Shown: positions 1-10,940 of the stretch, piece by piece
Numbering within the stretch: the first letter of the stretch is position 1
How the letters are laid out: every line of letters begins with the position of its first letter
Assembly: GCA_030533445.1 (NCBI GenBank)
Contig: CM060080.1
Location: forward strand, 4,468,052 to 4,532,051
Source of the DNA: Cyprinodon diabolis
Taxonomy: Eukaryota; Chordata; Actinopteri; Cyprinodontiformes; Cyprinodontidae
Reading direction: 5' to 3'
DNA length: 64,000 nucleotides
Position numbers and translations under genes: made by a program
The notes under the pieces: model-generated
Told to the model about the DNA's origin: nothing
Seen by the model: only the letters and a program-made list of their open reading frames with translations
Database searches by the model: none

Positions 1-1192
1 TCCAAATAAATGGCTGCTTTCTATAATATCCAACATACCTCTCTGCTTGTTCAGATGAGATCCTCCATCAGACCTCTATTTATTTAAGGCCTCTTGGGTT
101 CCTAGTTGTGAGTTTGGTCTTAATTATTAGGTTTAGTTGGAATTTCAAGAACAACAGGGGGTTTGAACCCTATTAGTGCGGTGGCATGTTGTAGCATGAA
201 GCTCTCCTAAAGTGTGGAGGCCAACAGGGGGAATTTAAAACCTCTGCTGCGGATTGGCTGCAGGAAAAAGATCGGGGCCCAAATGAAATGATTGTATCAG
301 ATAGAAATCAATGACAATCCATGCCTTCCTTAATCCTGCTCCAGCTCCCCGGCGCAGGCAATCTCTCAAGCATCATTACGACACGCAGATCGATGGTGGG
401 CAGCAAAGACCTCCGGTTAAGTTTCTGGCTACACTGCAGAAGTGTGGAGGAGGCGTTTAAAGGAGGAGAAAGATGGGACAGGATGATGAGAGAAGCCAGG
501 ACAGCGTCAAGTGTCTGAGGCAAAGTATAGCTGTGCTGTTCGTGAACGTAATTAACAAGAGAGGATGGAGAAAACAGGCAGCTGGGCTCAGTTTCAATGA
601 ACAGAAACTTAATTCCTGCTAATTCTTAAAGGCATAAAATCTTTTGTGGCATTACTATATTCTCAATGGGGATTTAAATTAAGTGCTATGCATATCCTGT
701 CAAAAGAGACGAACGATGAAGCTTCAACGCCTGGTTTATGGTGAGAGCCAGAACCGGTGCATGCCGTTTACTCAGGGGAAAATAACAGAAAAAACATGTT
801 TCTTGACATTTTGATTCAGTTTTTGATGCAGCCAATGAAAAAAATTCATGCCACTAATAATAATTTCCTTTGAAATAGATAAATGTACCATAAAATGCGA
901 ATTTAGTATGTATTGTTTTTTTTTATATCTTATTCAATGTGATAAAAAAAGTAAATATATTCAATAAATTGTAAATTGCACGACTAGATAGTTCAATTTT
1001 TTATTAAATGTTAAATAACACATATAAAATGATTAATTAAAATGTTGATGATATTGATTTAATGTAATTTTGTATTAAAATCATGCAGCAGGACATACCA
1101 CGAGGTTCTGAGTTATTAGGAATAAAACAGGCTTATTTTTAACACAAATATCCTACAATTAGTAACTCTACAGCAGCAATCTGATTAATAGC
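1..1192. other. Unannotated AT-rich stretch, no gene seen
   Basis: I see no coding frame with family resemblance, no tandem array and no terminal repeat here. Short open frames around 308-523 lie on both strands over the same bases and have no recognisable motif. From about 880 to 1080 the sequence is very A+T-rich. Confidence 0.5.
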
Positions 1193-1385
1193 TTGTTCTG
1201 CTGGAGGTATCTTCCTGTTTAAATGAAAATTTTCTCTCCACTGTCACTACAAGCATGCTTAGTGTGAGGGGTTGCCTTTGAGTCAATCAGCTGATTTAAT
1301 TTGACTGTATGATCTGGTTGAATTGTAAAGTGCCTTGAGATGACGTGTTGTGAATTGGCGCTATATAAATAAATTGAATTGAAAA
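1193..1385 (+). mobile_element. L2-like LINE 3' tail fragment
   Basis: The stretch begins 'gttctgctggagg' and ends 'gcgctatataaataaattga' followed by a short A run. These are the start and end of the 3' untranslated tail common to L2-like LINEs in teleosts. A second, longer copy at 37984-38265 shares the blocks for 'ttctgctggaggt', 'cctctccactgtc' and 'ccttgagatgacgtgttgtg'. Only the tail is present, as expected for a 5'-truncated retrocopy. No target duplication was identified. Clade assignment is from memory of the tail. Confidence 0.75.
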
Positions 1386-2324
1386 ACTCCTCTCTCTGTG
1401 TTGATGTCATATGGAGAACACGTTTGGAGATAGTTTGTTACTATAAGTTTTTGAGGAATTGGAGCGGACAATGTGATAGCATCATAACATGAATATTGGT
1501 AAAAAAAAAAAACAAGAGAGCAGAATTACGTCCAATGTGTTTTTGTGGTTTGGTGACCACCTTGCTGAAGAGGAATCTGAAGGATAACATAGGAGTCAGA
1601 TGGAATGTAAAATTAACTTTCAGGCCCCAGACGCTTTAAAAACTACAACTTTGGAGGTAAAACATTCAAATATTGCTGTTCTGAAAGCCATGAAAAACTC
1701 AGATGTGAGGAAGAAAAGATTGGGTTTTGTTTAGCTACATTGGAAAAGACGCCATGATCTTGTTTTCAGAGAGAAGCATGATTAAATGCATGCTTGAATA
1801 AAATGACACTTTTTCATCATTTCCCAATTTTTTGCACTCTTACTGTCTGCTTGAGCTTATTTCACTAAAATGGCAGAAAAGCAGTGTACCTTAAATGATT
1901 TTTAAATGACTTTTCATTTAAAGTAAGACATTTTACACAAAAAAAACTTACAAAAGATTTTATCATTATACAGACATTAACTTTTTAAAGCAACTTAAAT
2001 GCGAAAAAACCCCCAAGAAAAACAATTGCAAAAAAACTAACGATACTAACGATAGTTCTGCACTCCACCAGTAGGTGGTGACATGTTCACATGAAGTTTC
2101 ATGAACTGTGGGAATCGTAGAAGCAATTTGGCCAAACGGTTCAAATGCGTCATGAAGCCTCATCTCACCATCACTACTTAAAAGTAATGACTTATGTGTT
2201 TAACAAAAAACTTTTGACAATATTGCACTCAAATAGTGAGCAATGAATGAAGCACCAAGTAATGAACCTTTAGGCAAAGCATTGGGCTGGAAGGCTTCAT
2301 TATTTATCTGGCCAGCCCTACTCT
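1386..2324. other. No gene; possible unclassified repeat
   Basis: No coding region is visible. The part from about 2035 to 2324 (a 'caccagtaggtggtgacatg' block, ending near 'ctggccagcccta') has the feel of a non-autonomous DNA transposon, but I could not find matching terminal inverted repeats or a target duplication, so I do not call it. Confidence 0.3.
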
Positions 2325-2707
2325 CTGGGATGTTTAAAGTTTGGGAAATCTGTTTGCATCCGAATCTGACTTTAAACTCTCCACAACAGTATCCCAGACC
2401 TGCCTGGTGAGTTCCTTGACCTTCATGATGCCTCTACTCTTTAACAGACCTCTGAGACAATCACAGTGCAGCTGCATTTATACAGAGGCTTGATTTCACA
2501 CAGGTGGATTCAATCTAACATCATCAGTCATTTAGGTCAACGTTGGATCATTCAGAAATCCTCCCTGAATTTCTCGAGAGTTTGCTGTACTGAAAGTAAA
2601 GGTGCTGATTCTTTACAAAAAAAAAGTGATCTCTTTATGTTTGAAGCATGAAATGTGGCAAAAGGTCAAAAAGGTCAAAGGGGGCAAAAACTTTCGCAAG
2701 ACACTGT
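2325..2707 (-). mobile_element. Tc1-like transposon, 5' end only
   Basis: Read on the minus strand, the segment starts at 2707 with 'acagtgtcttgcgaaagt', a typical start for one Tc1/mariner family in fish, followed by that family's leader and then by the beginning of a transposase frame. The copy stops at about 2325, leaving only the first few dozen codons. The other terminal repeat is not visible nearby, so the copy is truncated and dead. Confidence 0.7.
2333..2426 (-). pseudogene. Tc1-like transposase N-terminal remnant
   Basis: Starting at the ATG whose complement lies at 2424-2426, the frame reads MKVKELTRQVWDTVVE and continues for about 30 codons to a stop. The 'MK.KEL....RD.IV' opening is the start of the first helix-turn-helix (paired-like DNA-binding) domain in Tc1-like transposases, which bind the terminal repeats for cut-and-paste transposition. 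Everything after the first helix, including the DDE catalytic domain, is missing. It lies directly downstream of the Tc1 leader, which supports the call. Confidence 0.6.
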
Positions 2708-4787
2708 TTGCATAACGTAAAGTTTTTGGATTAAAATCTATTTTCATTAATCATAATTAATAGCTTAACTGTCTGAGTAACTTTGGGTTTTCTTGTAGTG
2801 TCATTATAGAAACAAAGCAATAGAAATGAGCACCACAAATATACATTATATATCAGTCTGTACCTAATGGATCTAATGCAGTATAATATTTTGATGTTTT
2901 TGATTTAAACAAAAACCCTTTACAGTACAGTATTTATTGTTTATCTTTTAACTCTTCACTATAATTTTATTCTTATACATTTTTCTAAGGTCCACATTTA
3001 TGTGACCATTTTTTTCTATAATATTTTTGCTGCTGTAAACACCAGAATTTATCTATTCTATGGTATTCTATATGAAAAAACCTTTTGGATAATTTATATA
3101 TAGGCATGTTTATAAAAACAACTTCCATGACTTGCTTGTGCATAATTCTCACACATTTGTCTTGCAAAGAAATAAAAAAATGATATTAATAATTGGGTTA
3201 CCTCTTTAACAGCAGCGGCCTTCAAAGCAGGAAGATCCATCATTAGCAGCAGTGGCCTGTGGTGGAAAAAAGTACAGAGAGGGAGCCTTCAGCATCATTC
3301 TTTCCTCTCAGCGTTTTTGCAGTCTAGTCACAGTCTCTGTTTAAAGCCCCTCAATTAAAAGCACCAAGTCAGGCGCTGCTTTAATGATAGCTGTGAGTTT
3401 AATCAGGAGCACGGTATTCCTCGTAGGTCCTGGAGGTCTGGAGGCCTCAGTGCACACATCAACTTATTGCTCTCTTTTTTAATTTCCCAACTCAGTCAAG
3501 TTCTGCTCTGCTTGCCCCTCTGCTCCTACCCCTCCTGCCTCTCTCTTCCCCCCAGCAGACCAAGCTGTTACGATACACATGGTAAAGAAAAAATAATAAC
3601 AGTATAAGCAATTAATTCCATTAGCATCAATATTCTAGTCATAAGTGGGAAGCACAGGCGGGGAGAACCGGCGCAGGAAGTCTCAGTGAAGGGGATAAGA
3701 GTGGGGAGATGGATGGGAAGAGTGAGTGAAGCATTGTTTACTCTTTCCCTGCTTTCCATCTCTGTCTTATCTTTTTGAAGGAGACCACTGGCACAAAGGA
3801 ACTTTTTTTTGCTTCAATTAAGAAGGGCCGCAGACGCTTGGCGTAATTACCGCCACACATTGCTACTGTCACAAAACTCAGTTTACCCTGTGGTCATAAA
3901 AAAACACAAAAAAAACACACTGAAGTATATTTAGTAATGAATTATTCAAAATGATTGTTCGCACTCAATTATTCATGGAGCCTCAGCGAAGGGAGATTTG
4001 CATCTCAGCGCTGTAAATATTATTAATCTTGCCAATTACTAAATTCTCTGCTGCTCCAAATTCTTAGGTTGATGTTCCAAATGTGTGCGGCATTTTATAG
4101 CCTTTAATGTTTAAGTGGCTTGAAATGAATGTGGCGCAGCTATTACAAGTCATCTGGAAAAATAATCAAGTTCTGTTGAATGAGATTTTTCACAGTGCTT
4201 GAGACGGAGTCACCCCACAAAACTGCCATGTGCAACTGAGTCTCATTTCAAAATGTTTAAATTCTGCTCGCCACACTGCAGCACCTATTACTTTCTAAAT
4301 GAAAGTCTGAAACCTTGTAAAATTGATATGTTATTTTGGCCTGTTTCCCTTGCTGTGGTGTGCCTTTGTCATCTGTCTGTGGTTTGAAATCTTTGTGGTA
4401 TTTTGCTTTTAGGTTTGCAATCAGTTTTCTTCGCTCTGTTCAGGTTAAATCAGACTTCATCCTGATTATAGCCACAGAGTGATAGTTTTCAGGCAGCAGT
4501 TCACCTTTAACCCAATCTTCATCTCAGTATCAACTTAATTAAAAGCAACAGTTTGAATAATACGGCAAAAAAAAAACAAGCAACTATAGCAGCAGGTGTG
4601 CGAACCTGTTAGCTGCGTTTAATGAGATGTAAATACGATAGCTGACAGATATTAGCACATAGCTTTAAAATAAATACAAGTAAACTATGAAGTTAATATT
4701 GTTCACTCATTCTTGTTTCGATCATTTTTTAAAATTAAAATGAAATAAAAGCAATCAAGATAGGAAAGTTTTAAAGATGTTTTAAAG
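2708..4787. other. No gene seen
   Basis: No recognisable gene or transposon. Scattered short frames have no motif. The segment about 3950-4110 is compositionally more balanced than its AT-rich surroundings and could be a conserved non-coding element, but this cannot be judged without other genomes. Confidence 0.4.
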
Positions 4788-4795
4788 GTATAGAG

Positions 4796-5174
4796 CGGAG
4801 GTCTTCACGGTGGGGTCTCGGGTCCACGGTGGTGCTGCATGGGGGTCGCAAAACTTTTTTTTATATTCCCCACTGCAATTTTTTCCAGTAATTGAAATTT
4901 TTTTAAACCCACATTAACATTAATTCAACAGACTGTAGTAAACAGATAAATGGAGCTCTTTCAAGCTGGGCACAGTTTTATTTGCAACACCTGTCCCATC
5001 AACCAGGATCTGAATCAGAAATACTTTAATAATCCCAAGGAGAAATTACTTTTGTTGCTATAGGACCAGTTTGATATAACAAAATTTCATACAATATATA
5101 TAATTAGGGGGTCCCCACTCCATCTCGCCATCAGTTTGGGGGTCCTTGGCCTGGAAAATGTTGTAGACCCCTTG
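4796..5174. mobile_element. hAT-type MITE with 8-bp target duplication
   Basis: The element runs from 'cggaggtcttcacggtgg' to 'ttgtagaccccttg' and is bounded by the same 8 bases, GTATAGAG, at 4788-4795 and 5175-5182. An 8-bp target duplication is the hallmark of hAT cut-and-paste transposons. The ends are imperfect inverses of the common CAGGGGTC...GACCCCTG style. At 379 bp with no coding frame it is non-autonomous. Confidence 0.8.
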
Positions 5175-5182
5175 GTATAGAG

Positions 5183-5688
5183 GACAATCTTGTATTTCCA
5201 GGTGGATCATCTTAATTAGTGGTCCTCCTAATTGCCAATCATTCTGGTGTTATGTTTACGTAAGGCTGTCCTATGTGCTCGTTCCGTTAGCGCATGTGCA
5301 CTTTCAGGCATGTATCTGTGGTGAGCTACAGTTTCAGACAGTCATTGAAGCTCACTTTTCTCAACGCAGTTCTTTGAAAATGGCAGAGGCTCGTAAGAGA
5401 AAAGCGTCTATGAAGTGTATGAGAAGAAAAACAAAAGCCTCAGAAGAGGCAGATATATCCCAGAATGCTTTGCGTGGAGAGCTCTCCTCGCAATGCATTA
5501 TGGGATTTGCTATCACAGCAGCCTGCTGTCGCCATAGGCTGCCGCTACCCGACAGCGGAGACTAATTACAAAGATGGTGAAGGCACCGCACAGTGGAGGA
5601 GGAGTTACGTCACCAACAGGAGCAAAAAACAGTGATCATCTGTCCTAACGTTCAGTTAACCGAGTTCACTATGAAGTCCACTATATAG
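5183..5688. other. Interval before the LTR element; no gene called
   Basis: There is a 96-codon frame at 5275-5565 (+) with a basic middle (KRKASMKCMRRKTK), but it has no recognisable domain and no flanking support, so I do not call it a gene. The sequence continues on the far side of the retrotransposon at 11600, which is the other half of the original insertion site. Confidence 0.4.
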
Positions 5689-5693
5689 GTCCT

Positions 5694-6319
5694 TGTCACA
5701 TGCTTGTCAGGAGGCCAAGCAGTCTTGGAGGTGGGACCCAAACTGGTTGAAAGAAGAACATGCTTTGTAGAGTTTTCAGCAGACAAAATTTTAATTTCTT
5801 CTTGTGCAGGACATCAACCAAACCACACCAACCAAGAACAATGGCAGACATGTTTCTTAAATAGAGGAACTAAATTGGAAGAAACCATTTTTTAAAAGAC
5901 TGTTCAGCTTCACAATAAGAAGAAAAGGAAATTTTGGTTTAAACAAACAACTACTTAAGAAATACTTTTACCAATAAATACAGAAACAAATATATTAATT
6001 CAATCCAAACAAATACTCAAACTCAATAAAGAAAATACCATACATCAGATCAACCTCCCCCCTCTTCAATTATCTAATGGTACAGTCCTGTACACACCTG
6101 CTTGGAGAGTGAAACAGCAGAAGTGAGTATTTCAAAATATTTTAAATCTTTAATATATATTTTAAAGTGAAATCAATTTACCTTTTTACAAAAATAAAAA
6201 CAAGATGTGGCCGACCAAAGAACCAAAACCCAAACAAATATAAACCAATGTAGAAAACCAGAGCCTGTGTTTAGCTGCTACTATGGCCAATATACAATTA
6301 ACAATGGCTCATTGTTACA
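5694..6319 (-). repeat. 3' LTR of the Gmr1-like element
   Basis: This 626-bp LTR has TG...CA ends and matches 10941-11594 almost base for base. Visible differences are one base in 'aataagaagaaaagg', one in 'gtgaaacagcagaag', and the absence of a 28-bp stretch present in the other LTR near 11400. On its left is GTCCT. On its right (inside the element) is the polypurine tract. Confidence 0.95.
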
Positions 6320-6331
6320 TCTCCTCCCCCC
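6320..6331 (-). other. Polypurine tract (plus-strand primer)
   Basis: On the minus strand this reads GGGGGGAGGAGA and abuts the start of the 3' LTR (TGTAACAATG). In LTR retroelements such a purine run resists RNase H and primes second-strand DNA synthesis. Position and composition fit exactly. Confidence 0.85.
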
Positions 6332-6352
6332 TTCACCCAAGAATACAGTACT

Positions 6353-6763
6353 TCAATTTTCATGTACCCGGGAAAGACAGTCTGCCACCAGGTTTGCCTT
6401 TCCTGACCTATAGTGAATAGTGAAGTCATAAGGCTGAAGTGACAAATACCACCCTGTGAGACGAGTGTTCGATTCTTTCATCCTCTTGAGCCACTGCAGA
6501 GCCCGATGGTCAGTTTCCAGGTAGAAGTGACGTCCTAAGAGGTAGTACTTCAGGGAACTAATTGCCCACTTCATGGCCAAGCACTCCTTTTCCACAGTCG
6601 AGTAACGTGTCTCCCGATCCAAAAGTTTCCGGCTCAGGAACAGTACTGGCTTTCTTTGTCCATCCACGTCCTGCAAAAGCACAGCTCCCAGGCCAACTGC
6701 TGAAGCATCAGTTTGAAGAATAAACGAATTATTGAAATCAGGGGTTTTTAAGAACAGACTCAC
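6353..6763 (-). pseudogene. RNase H domain of the Gmr1-like pol (3' end)
   Basis: The 136-residue frame is the RNase HI-type domain that degrades the RNA strand during reverse transcription. Visible catalytic carboxylates are D19 (LQTDAS), E60 (VEKECLA), D85 (LETDHRAL) and D128 (LVADCLSR), in the family's usual order and spacing. The frame ends at a natural stop 20-odd bases before the polypurine tract, and no chromodomain follows. It is one base out of frame with the upstream RT (shift near an A/C run at about 6742-6760). The first codon shown is GTG and is not a true start, because in an intact element this domain is part of one polyprotein. Confidence 0.9.
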
Positions 6764-6923
6764 TTGTTATGGCCATCTTCAGGTCTTTAAAGGCTCTGTC
6801 ACAGTCCTCGGTCCATTTCACTTTTGTTGGTGCTGAAGCCTTTGTGAGATTAGTTAACACCGCTGCTCTGTCAGCAAAATGTGGAATAAATTTGCTGTAC
6901 CAACCTACCAGTCCTAGGAATGC

Positions 6924-8456
6924 TCAAACCCTCTTTTTGGTGCTTGGAACAGGATAGGAGTGGATGGCATCCACTTTTCCAACTCGAAGCTTTATAACAC
7001 CTTGACCAACAATATGGCCCAGATACTCCACTTCACTTTTTGCTAAGGAGCATTTGCCAGGATTGATTGTAAGCCCAGCATTTTTTAGCAGCCGAAGAAC
7101 CTGCTGAAGGTGAGTAACATGGTCCTCCCATGTCTTGCTAAAGATGACCACATCATCCAAATAGGCAGCAGCAAATTGTGGTACATCTCGAAGAATCTGG
7201 TCCATGAGTCTCTGAAATGTTGCTGGTGCCCCCTGTAGACCAAACGGCATCACCTTGAACTGGTACAAACCAAATGGTGTGGTAAAAGCTGTCAGTTCTT
7301 TAGTTTCTTGTGCCAAGGAGAGTTGCCAATATCCTTTGCTCAAGTCAATAGTGCTGATGAACTTTGAATTGCCAACCTTCTCCAACAACTCATCTATTCT
7401 TGGCATTGGGTATGACTGACACTTTGACATTGAGTTAAGATATCTGAAGTCAATACAGAATCTTAGAGAACCATCTTTTTTTGGAACCAAAACAATAGGA
7501 CTGCACCACTCACTTGTAGATTGTTCTATTACGTCCAGCTGCAACATCAGCTCAACTTCCTCTTTGAGTTTCGGCAGCAGACGTTCAGGGATCCGATAGG
7601 ACCTTCGGCGTGGTATAGCATCAGCTTTGAGATGAACTTTATGCTCAACCAGAGTAGTAAAACCCGGCCGTTCTGTGAAAAGGTCTGGGTCAAGCAATGC
7701 CTGGATCTCTCTCTGCTTACCAGGCTGAAGATGTGACAGATCAACTGTCATGGATTTCTGGTCTTTTCTTGGGAACTCCTGTTCTCTGTCCTCTTCCACT
7801 TCACAAATGAAGAGATGTGGCTGAGGTGAGTCATGTTTCGACAGTTGGACCTGCTTGGATGAAGGACAGTGAAACTCCTTCAAAAGATTCACATGAAAAC
7901 ACTGATGTTTTTTCTGTTTATCTGGTGTGTGGAGTTCATACGTGACCTTACTCACACATCTTGTGATCTCATAGGGGCCATGCCATTTGGCCAGCAGCTT
8001 GTTGTCACTGGTGGGTAGAAGAAGCAAGACCTGCTGTCCAACCTGAAAAGTTCTCTGTCTGGCCTTTTTGTCATACCACAGCTTCTGGTTAGCTTGTGCG
8101 GTCTTCATATGCTCCTGTGCTAGTGTCGTCATCAGCTCCAACCTGTCTCTCATCTGAAGAACATAGGCAACCACGTTGTCCTTCTGAGATGTCGGAGTCT
8201 CCCAGTGATCTTTCAAGAGATCCAGTGGTCCTCTGACTTGGCGACCATAGAGAAGTTCGAAAGGAGAGAAACCTGTGGATGCTTGTGGAACCTCCCGGTA
8301 TGCGAACAAAAGATATGGCAGCCACTGGTCCCAGTCAGAGCCTGTTTGGGAGACAAACTTCCGCAGCATGTTTTTTAGAGTCTGATTGAATCTCTCCACC
8401 AGCCCATCCGTCTGGGGATGATATGGGGTGGACCTAATACCCTTTATACCTAACAA
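6924..8456 (-). pseudogene. Integrase C-terminal half, GPY/F module and reverse transcriptase
   Basis: This 510-residue frame begins inside the integrase core: HPQTDGLVERFN carries the third catalytic acid, E21. Residues 158-195 contain the GPY/F module (WHGPYEITRCVS, then a FHVNLLKEF end). A linker of about 85 residues leads to reverse transcriptase: VPKKDGSLRFCIDFR about 324-338, motif A acid D371 (STIDLSKGYWQ), the LQGAP motif about 407-411, and the YLDD active site 432-435. RT copies element RNA to DNA and integrase inserts it. The frame stops at a TGA near 6924. The RT-RNase H connection (6764-6923) stays open beyond that stop, so the stop is a point mutation. The upstream part of the integrase is in another frame. 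Confidence 0.93.
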
Positions 8457-9319
8457 CCCATAAACCTGCTGCAGCAGTTTGATAAAAAGTTTGTGCCACA
8501 GTCAGTCAGGATTTCTCTGGGTATGCCCACTCTTAAAAACAGCTGGATCAAACAGTTCGCCACATGCCTAGCAGTGATAGATCGAAGAGGAAATGCTTCA
8601 GGGTAACAAGTGGCATAGTCACAAATAACCAGGATATATCTATGGCCAGATGAGCTTTTCTCAAGGGGCCCTACTATATCCATTCCAATTCTGTCAAATG
8701 GAGTAGCAATTAGCGGCAATGGCTGAAGTTGGGCTCGTGGTACCCCCCTAGGTGATGTTAGCTGGCAAGTTTGACATGTAGCACAAAACTCTTTCAGTTG
8801 TATGTACATACCAGGCCAAACAAACCTACTGGCTATCCTTCTGAGGGATTTCTGAAATGCTAGATGACCTGCCCATGGAACAGAATGACCAAGCTCCATT
8901 ACTTTCTGCGTTAAACATTGTGGTAATGCCAAAGCCTCAATCATGCCCTGTCTTTGATATAGAATGCCATTTTTAATTATATATGTAGTATCTGCTAGAC
9001 AGTCTGCTGTGTGTAGTTTGTCACCCTCTACCTCTGTAACTTTATCAAACCAAACTTTTAGTTTTGGATCAGCCCTTTGAAGTGCAGCAACATCTGAAGG
9101 AATTTCAAAATCTATGGCCTCACTTGGTACTTTAATAACTTCACACAGGTTTTTTGATGAAACCAAAAACTTCTCCCTCCTCTTTTGTGCTCTGGTCTTC
9201 TGTGGCCTCACTGGGCCCCCATCTAGCTCTGCATGGAAAAAAGGTAACTCCTCAAGAGTGTTCTTTGCTCCCTGAGCTCTGGTGATTGCCATATAACAAG
9301 AAGTATGAATATTCCCCAC
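8450..9319 (-). pseudogene. Integrase N-terminal half of the Gmr1-like pol
   Basis: The 289-residue frame carries the integrase zinc-binding domain (H145, H152, C182, C185) and the first two catalytic acids of the DDE core, D214 (GMDIVGP) and D273 (LTDCGTNF), spaced 58 residues apart. The frame is lost just after D273 (about 8455-8480), and the core continues in the overlapping frame that ends at 6924. Residues 1-130 are the region linking protease to integrase and include a basic patch (KTRAQKRREK). There is also a shift relative to the upstream gag-protease frame at about 9357-9362. Both breaks look like single indels, not programmed frameshifts, because they fall inside domains or linkers without a slippery heptamer that I can see. 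Confidence 0.9.
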
Positions 9320-9356
9320 TAAATGTCTCTCTACCCCTTGAGCTTCTGCTGAGACA

Positions 9357-10418
9357 CTATTCTGTCCATTCAGCTGGGATTTGTTTTTTTGCTAGATGGA
9401 TGAGATCAAAAAGAACTGGAACATCACTGCCCAAAATAACAGCATAAGGGAGCTTATCCACCAAAGCTACTGACATAAGGTATGTTTGACCATCAGCAGT
9501 TAGGTAAACCTCAGCTGTAGGGTATGCCTTCTCATCCCCATGAACACAGCAAATGTTAGCCAAAGCATCAGCCCACAGGTCTCTTGGCACAATACTAGAG
9601 TGAACCACAGACTTAAAGCAGCCTGAATCTAACAAGGCCTCCTCACGCTGACCATTAATCAGAACAGGGACAGTTAAAACCTCTTTTTGAACTGAAAGAG
9701 GTTGAGACGGTCTTGGAACTGTACACAGCAGAGAGGGTGTAGTATGTCTGCTTGAAGGGCATGTATACTGAGTATGATCTAGTCCATTACAGAGGTAACA
9801 GCGAGTGTCTGGTCTAGAGTTGGAAAAAGATTGTCTATTCTTATTCGGTCTTGAAACACCAGGTTTAGAAAAAGGTTTTCTGAAATTACAGTGGGACCTA
9901 TTTTGAATTTGTCCACCCCCATCGCCCCCATAGGACTTACTGCTTCCAGTGAAACAGCTGTCACTGTAGAAGGCTGAACTGTGGCTCCCGGTCCTGGCAG
10001 ACAGGAACACCTCTGCAAGTTGAGCAGCTTCTTCAGCAGACTTGGGGTCCCTTTCACGTATACAAATCTCCATCTCTGGGTTCATCATTCTCAGGAACTG
10101 TTCCAGAATCAGATGTTCTGAAATGTCTTTCACTGTAGAAGTATCAGGCTTCACCCATTTATTAAAGAGGTCTTTTAGTCTGACATACAGTTCACGTGGG
10201 GTTTCAGCAGGATTGATGTCCAGTGCACGAAACCGTTTCCTGTATGTGTCACGTGTGATTTCATACTTTGCCAAAATCACCTCTTTGACCTTCTCATAAT
10301 TGGCTGAGTCATCAAAGTCCATTAGAACATATGCACTTCTTGCTCTACCAGTGAGCAGGGGAACAAGCTGAACTGCCCATTCATCTTTTGGCCAACCGCA
10401 GACTGTAGCTACTTTCAA
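9357..10418 (-). pseudogene. Gag capsid, zinc knuckle and protease
   Basis: This 353-residue frame holds the helical capsid region (about 1-140, resembling the SCAN-like capsid of this gypsy group), a serine/glycine/arginine-rich stretch, one CCHC zinc knuckle at 207-220 (CX2CX4HX4C) that binds element RNA, and an aspartic protease with the catalytic DSG at 264-266 and a second conserved block ILGSDV at 328-333. The first codon is TTG and not a true start: the frame is a continuation of the upstream Gag after a shift near 10415. It ends at a TAG near 9357, after which the polyprotein resumes in another frame. Confidence 0.9.
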
Positions 10419-10581
10419 AAGTCATCAAATAATGTTCAATGTCATCTTCTGGTGATAATGGCAGGATCTTAGGCTGTTTGGGTAACCTTAACACTCTTTG
10501 TATGGGTGGATCTTTCTGTCGATCACGTGCAGATACTTCATAATCAGCACCATCAGAATCATCATCTTCAGTGTCTTCAGT

Positions 10582-10899
10582 TTAATCATCATCAGCAGTT
10601 ACTTGTGGCCCAGTACTTTTGTCAACATCATCTCTCAGTTGTCTCACCTGAGCTTGAATCTGCTGGAACTGATGTTTCAGTGACTTCATCATTTTTTCTT
10701 GCCGTGTGGACACCTTTTCCAGTTGTTCATCTCTGGAAGCCTGGGATTGGATTAGAGACTTTACCAGACTGGTTAATTCCTCCAATTTATCAGGATTGCT
10801 GTCTTCTGCTGCTGGTGCTCCCAGCTGCTCATCAGAGGGAACTGGTTCACCAACATCTGGTCCCTCTTGGTGCTCCACCTTCTTTCCACCTCGCGGCAT
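10582..10899 (-). pseudogene. Gag N-terminal segment with coiled coil
   Basis: The ATG at 10899 lies 23 bases after the primer-binding site and is the likely Gag start (MPRGGKKVEHQEG). The 105 residues include a heptad-patterned helix, about 35-98 (KLEELTSLVKSLIQSQ... onward), predicted to form a coiled coil that could drive Gag assembly. It ends at an in-frame TAA at 10582-10584. The same frame stays open on the other side of that stop to about 10419, so the TAA is a nonsense mutation within one Gag gene. A second break (frameshift) near 10415 separates it from the capsid. Confidence 0.85.
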
Positions 10900-10920
10900 A
10901 ATTTAGCATGTAGTTTCAAA

Positions 10921-10938
10921 CCGTAGCTTCTGACACCA
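10921..10938 (-). other. Primer-binding site, probably for tRNA-Leu
   Basis: Two bases inside the 5' LTR the minus strand reads TGGTGTCAGAAG. Its complement ends TTCTGACACCA, i.e. an acceptor-stem 3' strand plus discriminator A and CCA. From memory, vertebrate tRNA-Leu (CAG/CAA) ends TCCTGACACCA, differing at one of these 11 bases. The tRNA assignment is an inference; the site itself is well supported by position and by the leading TGG. Confidence 0.7.
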
Positions 10939-10940
10939 CT

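Noticed and set aside
5275..5565. Possible small host gene (96 codons, basic)
   Set aside because: No domain, no splice context, and it adjoins transposon insertion sites. Chance open frame is likelier.
7521..8325. Short frames on both strands inside the pol region
   Set aside because: They overlap the integrase/RT frame out of phase and have no domain content.
6353..10899. Classification as Ty1/copia because integrase precedes RT
   Set aside because: The RT sequence (YLDD, LQGAP context), GPY/F module and CCHC Gag are gypsy-like. The order is explained by the Gmr1 group.
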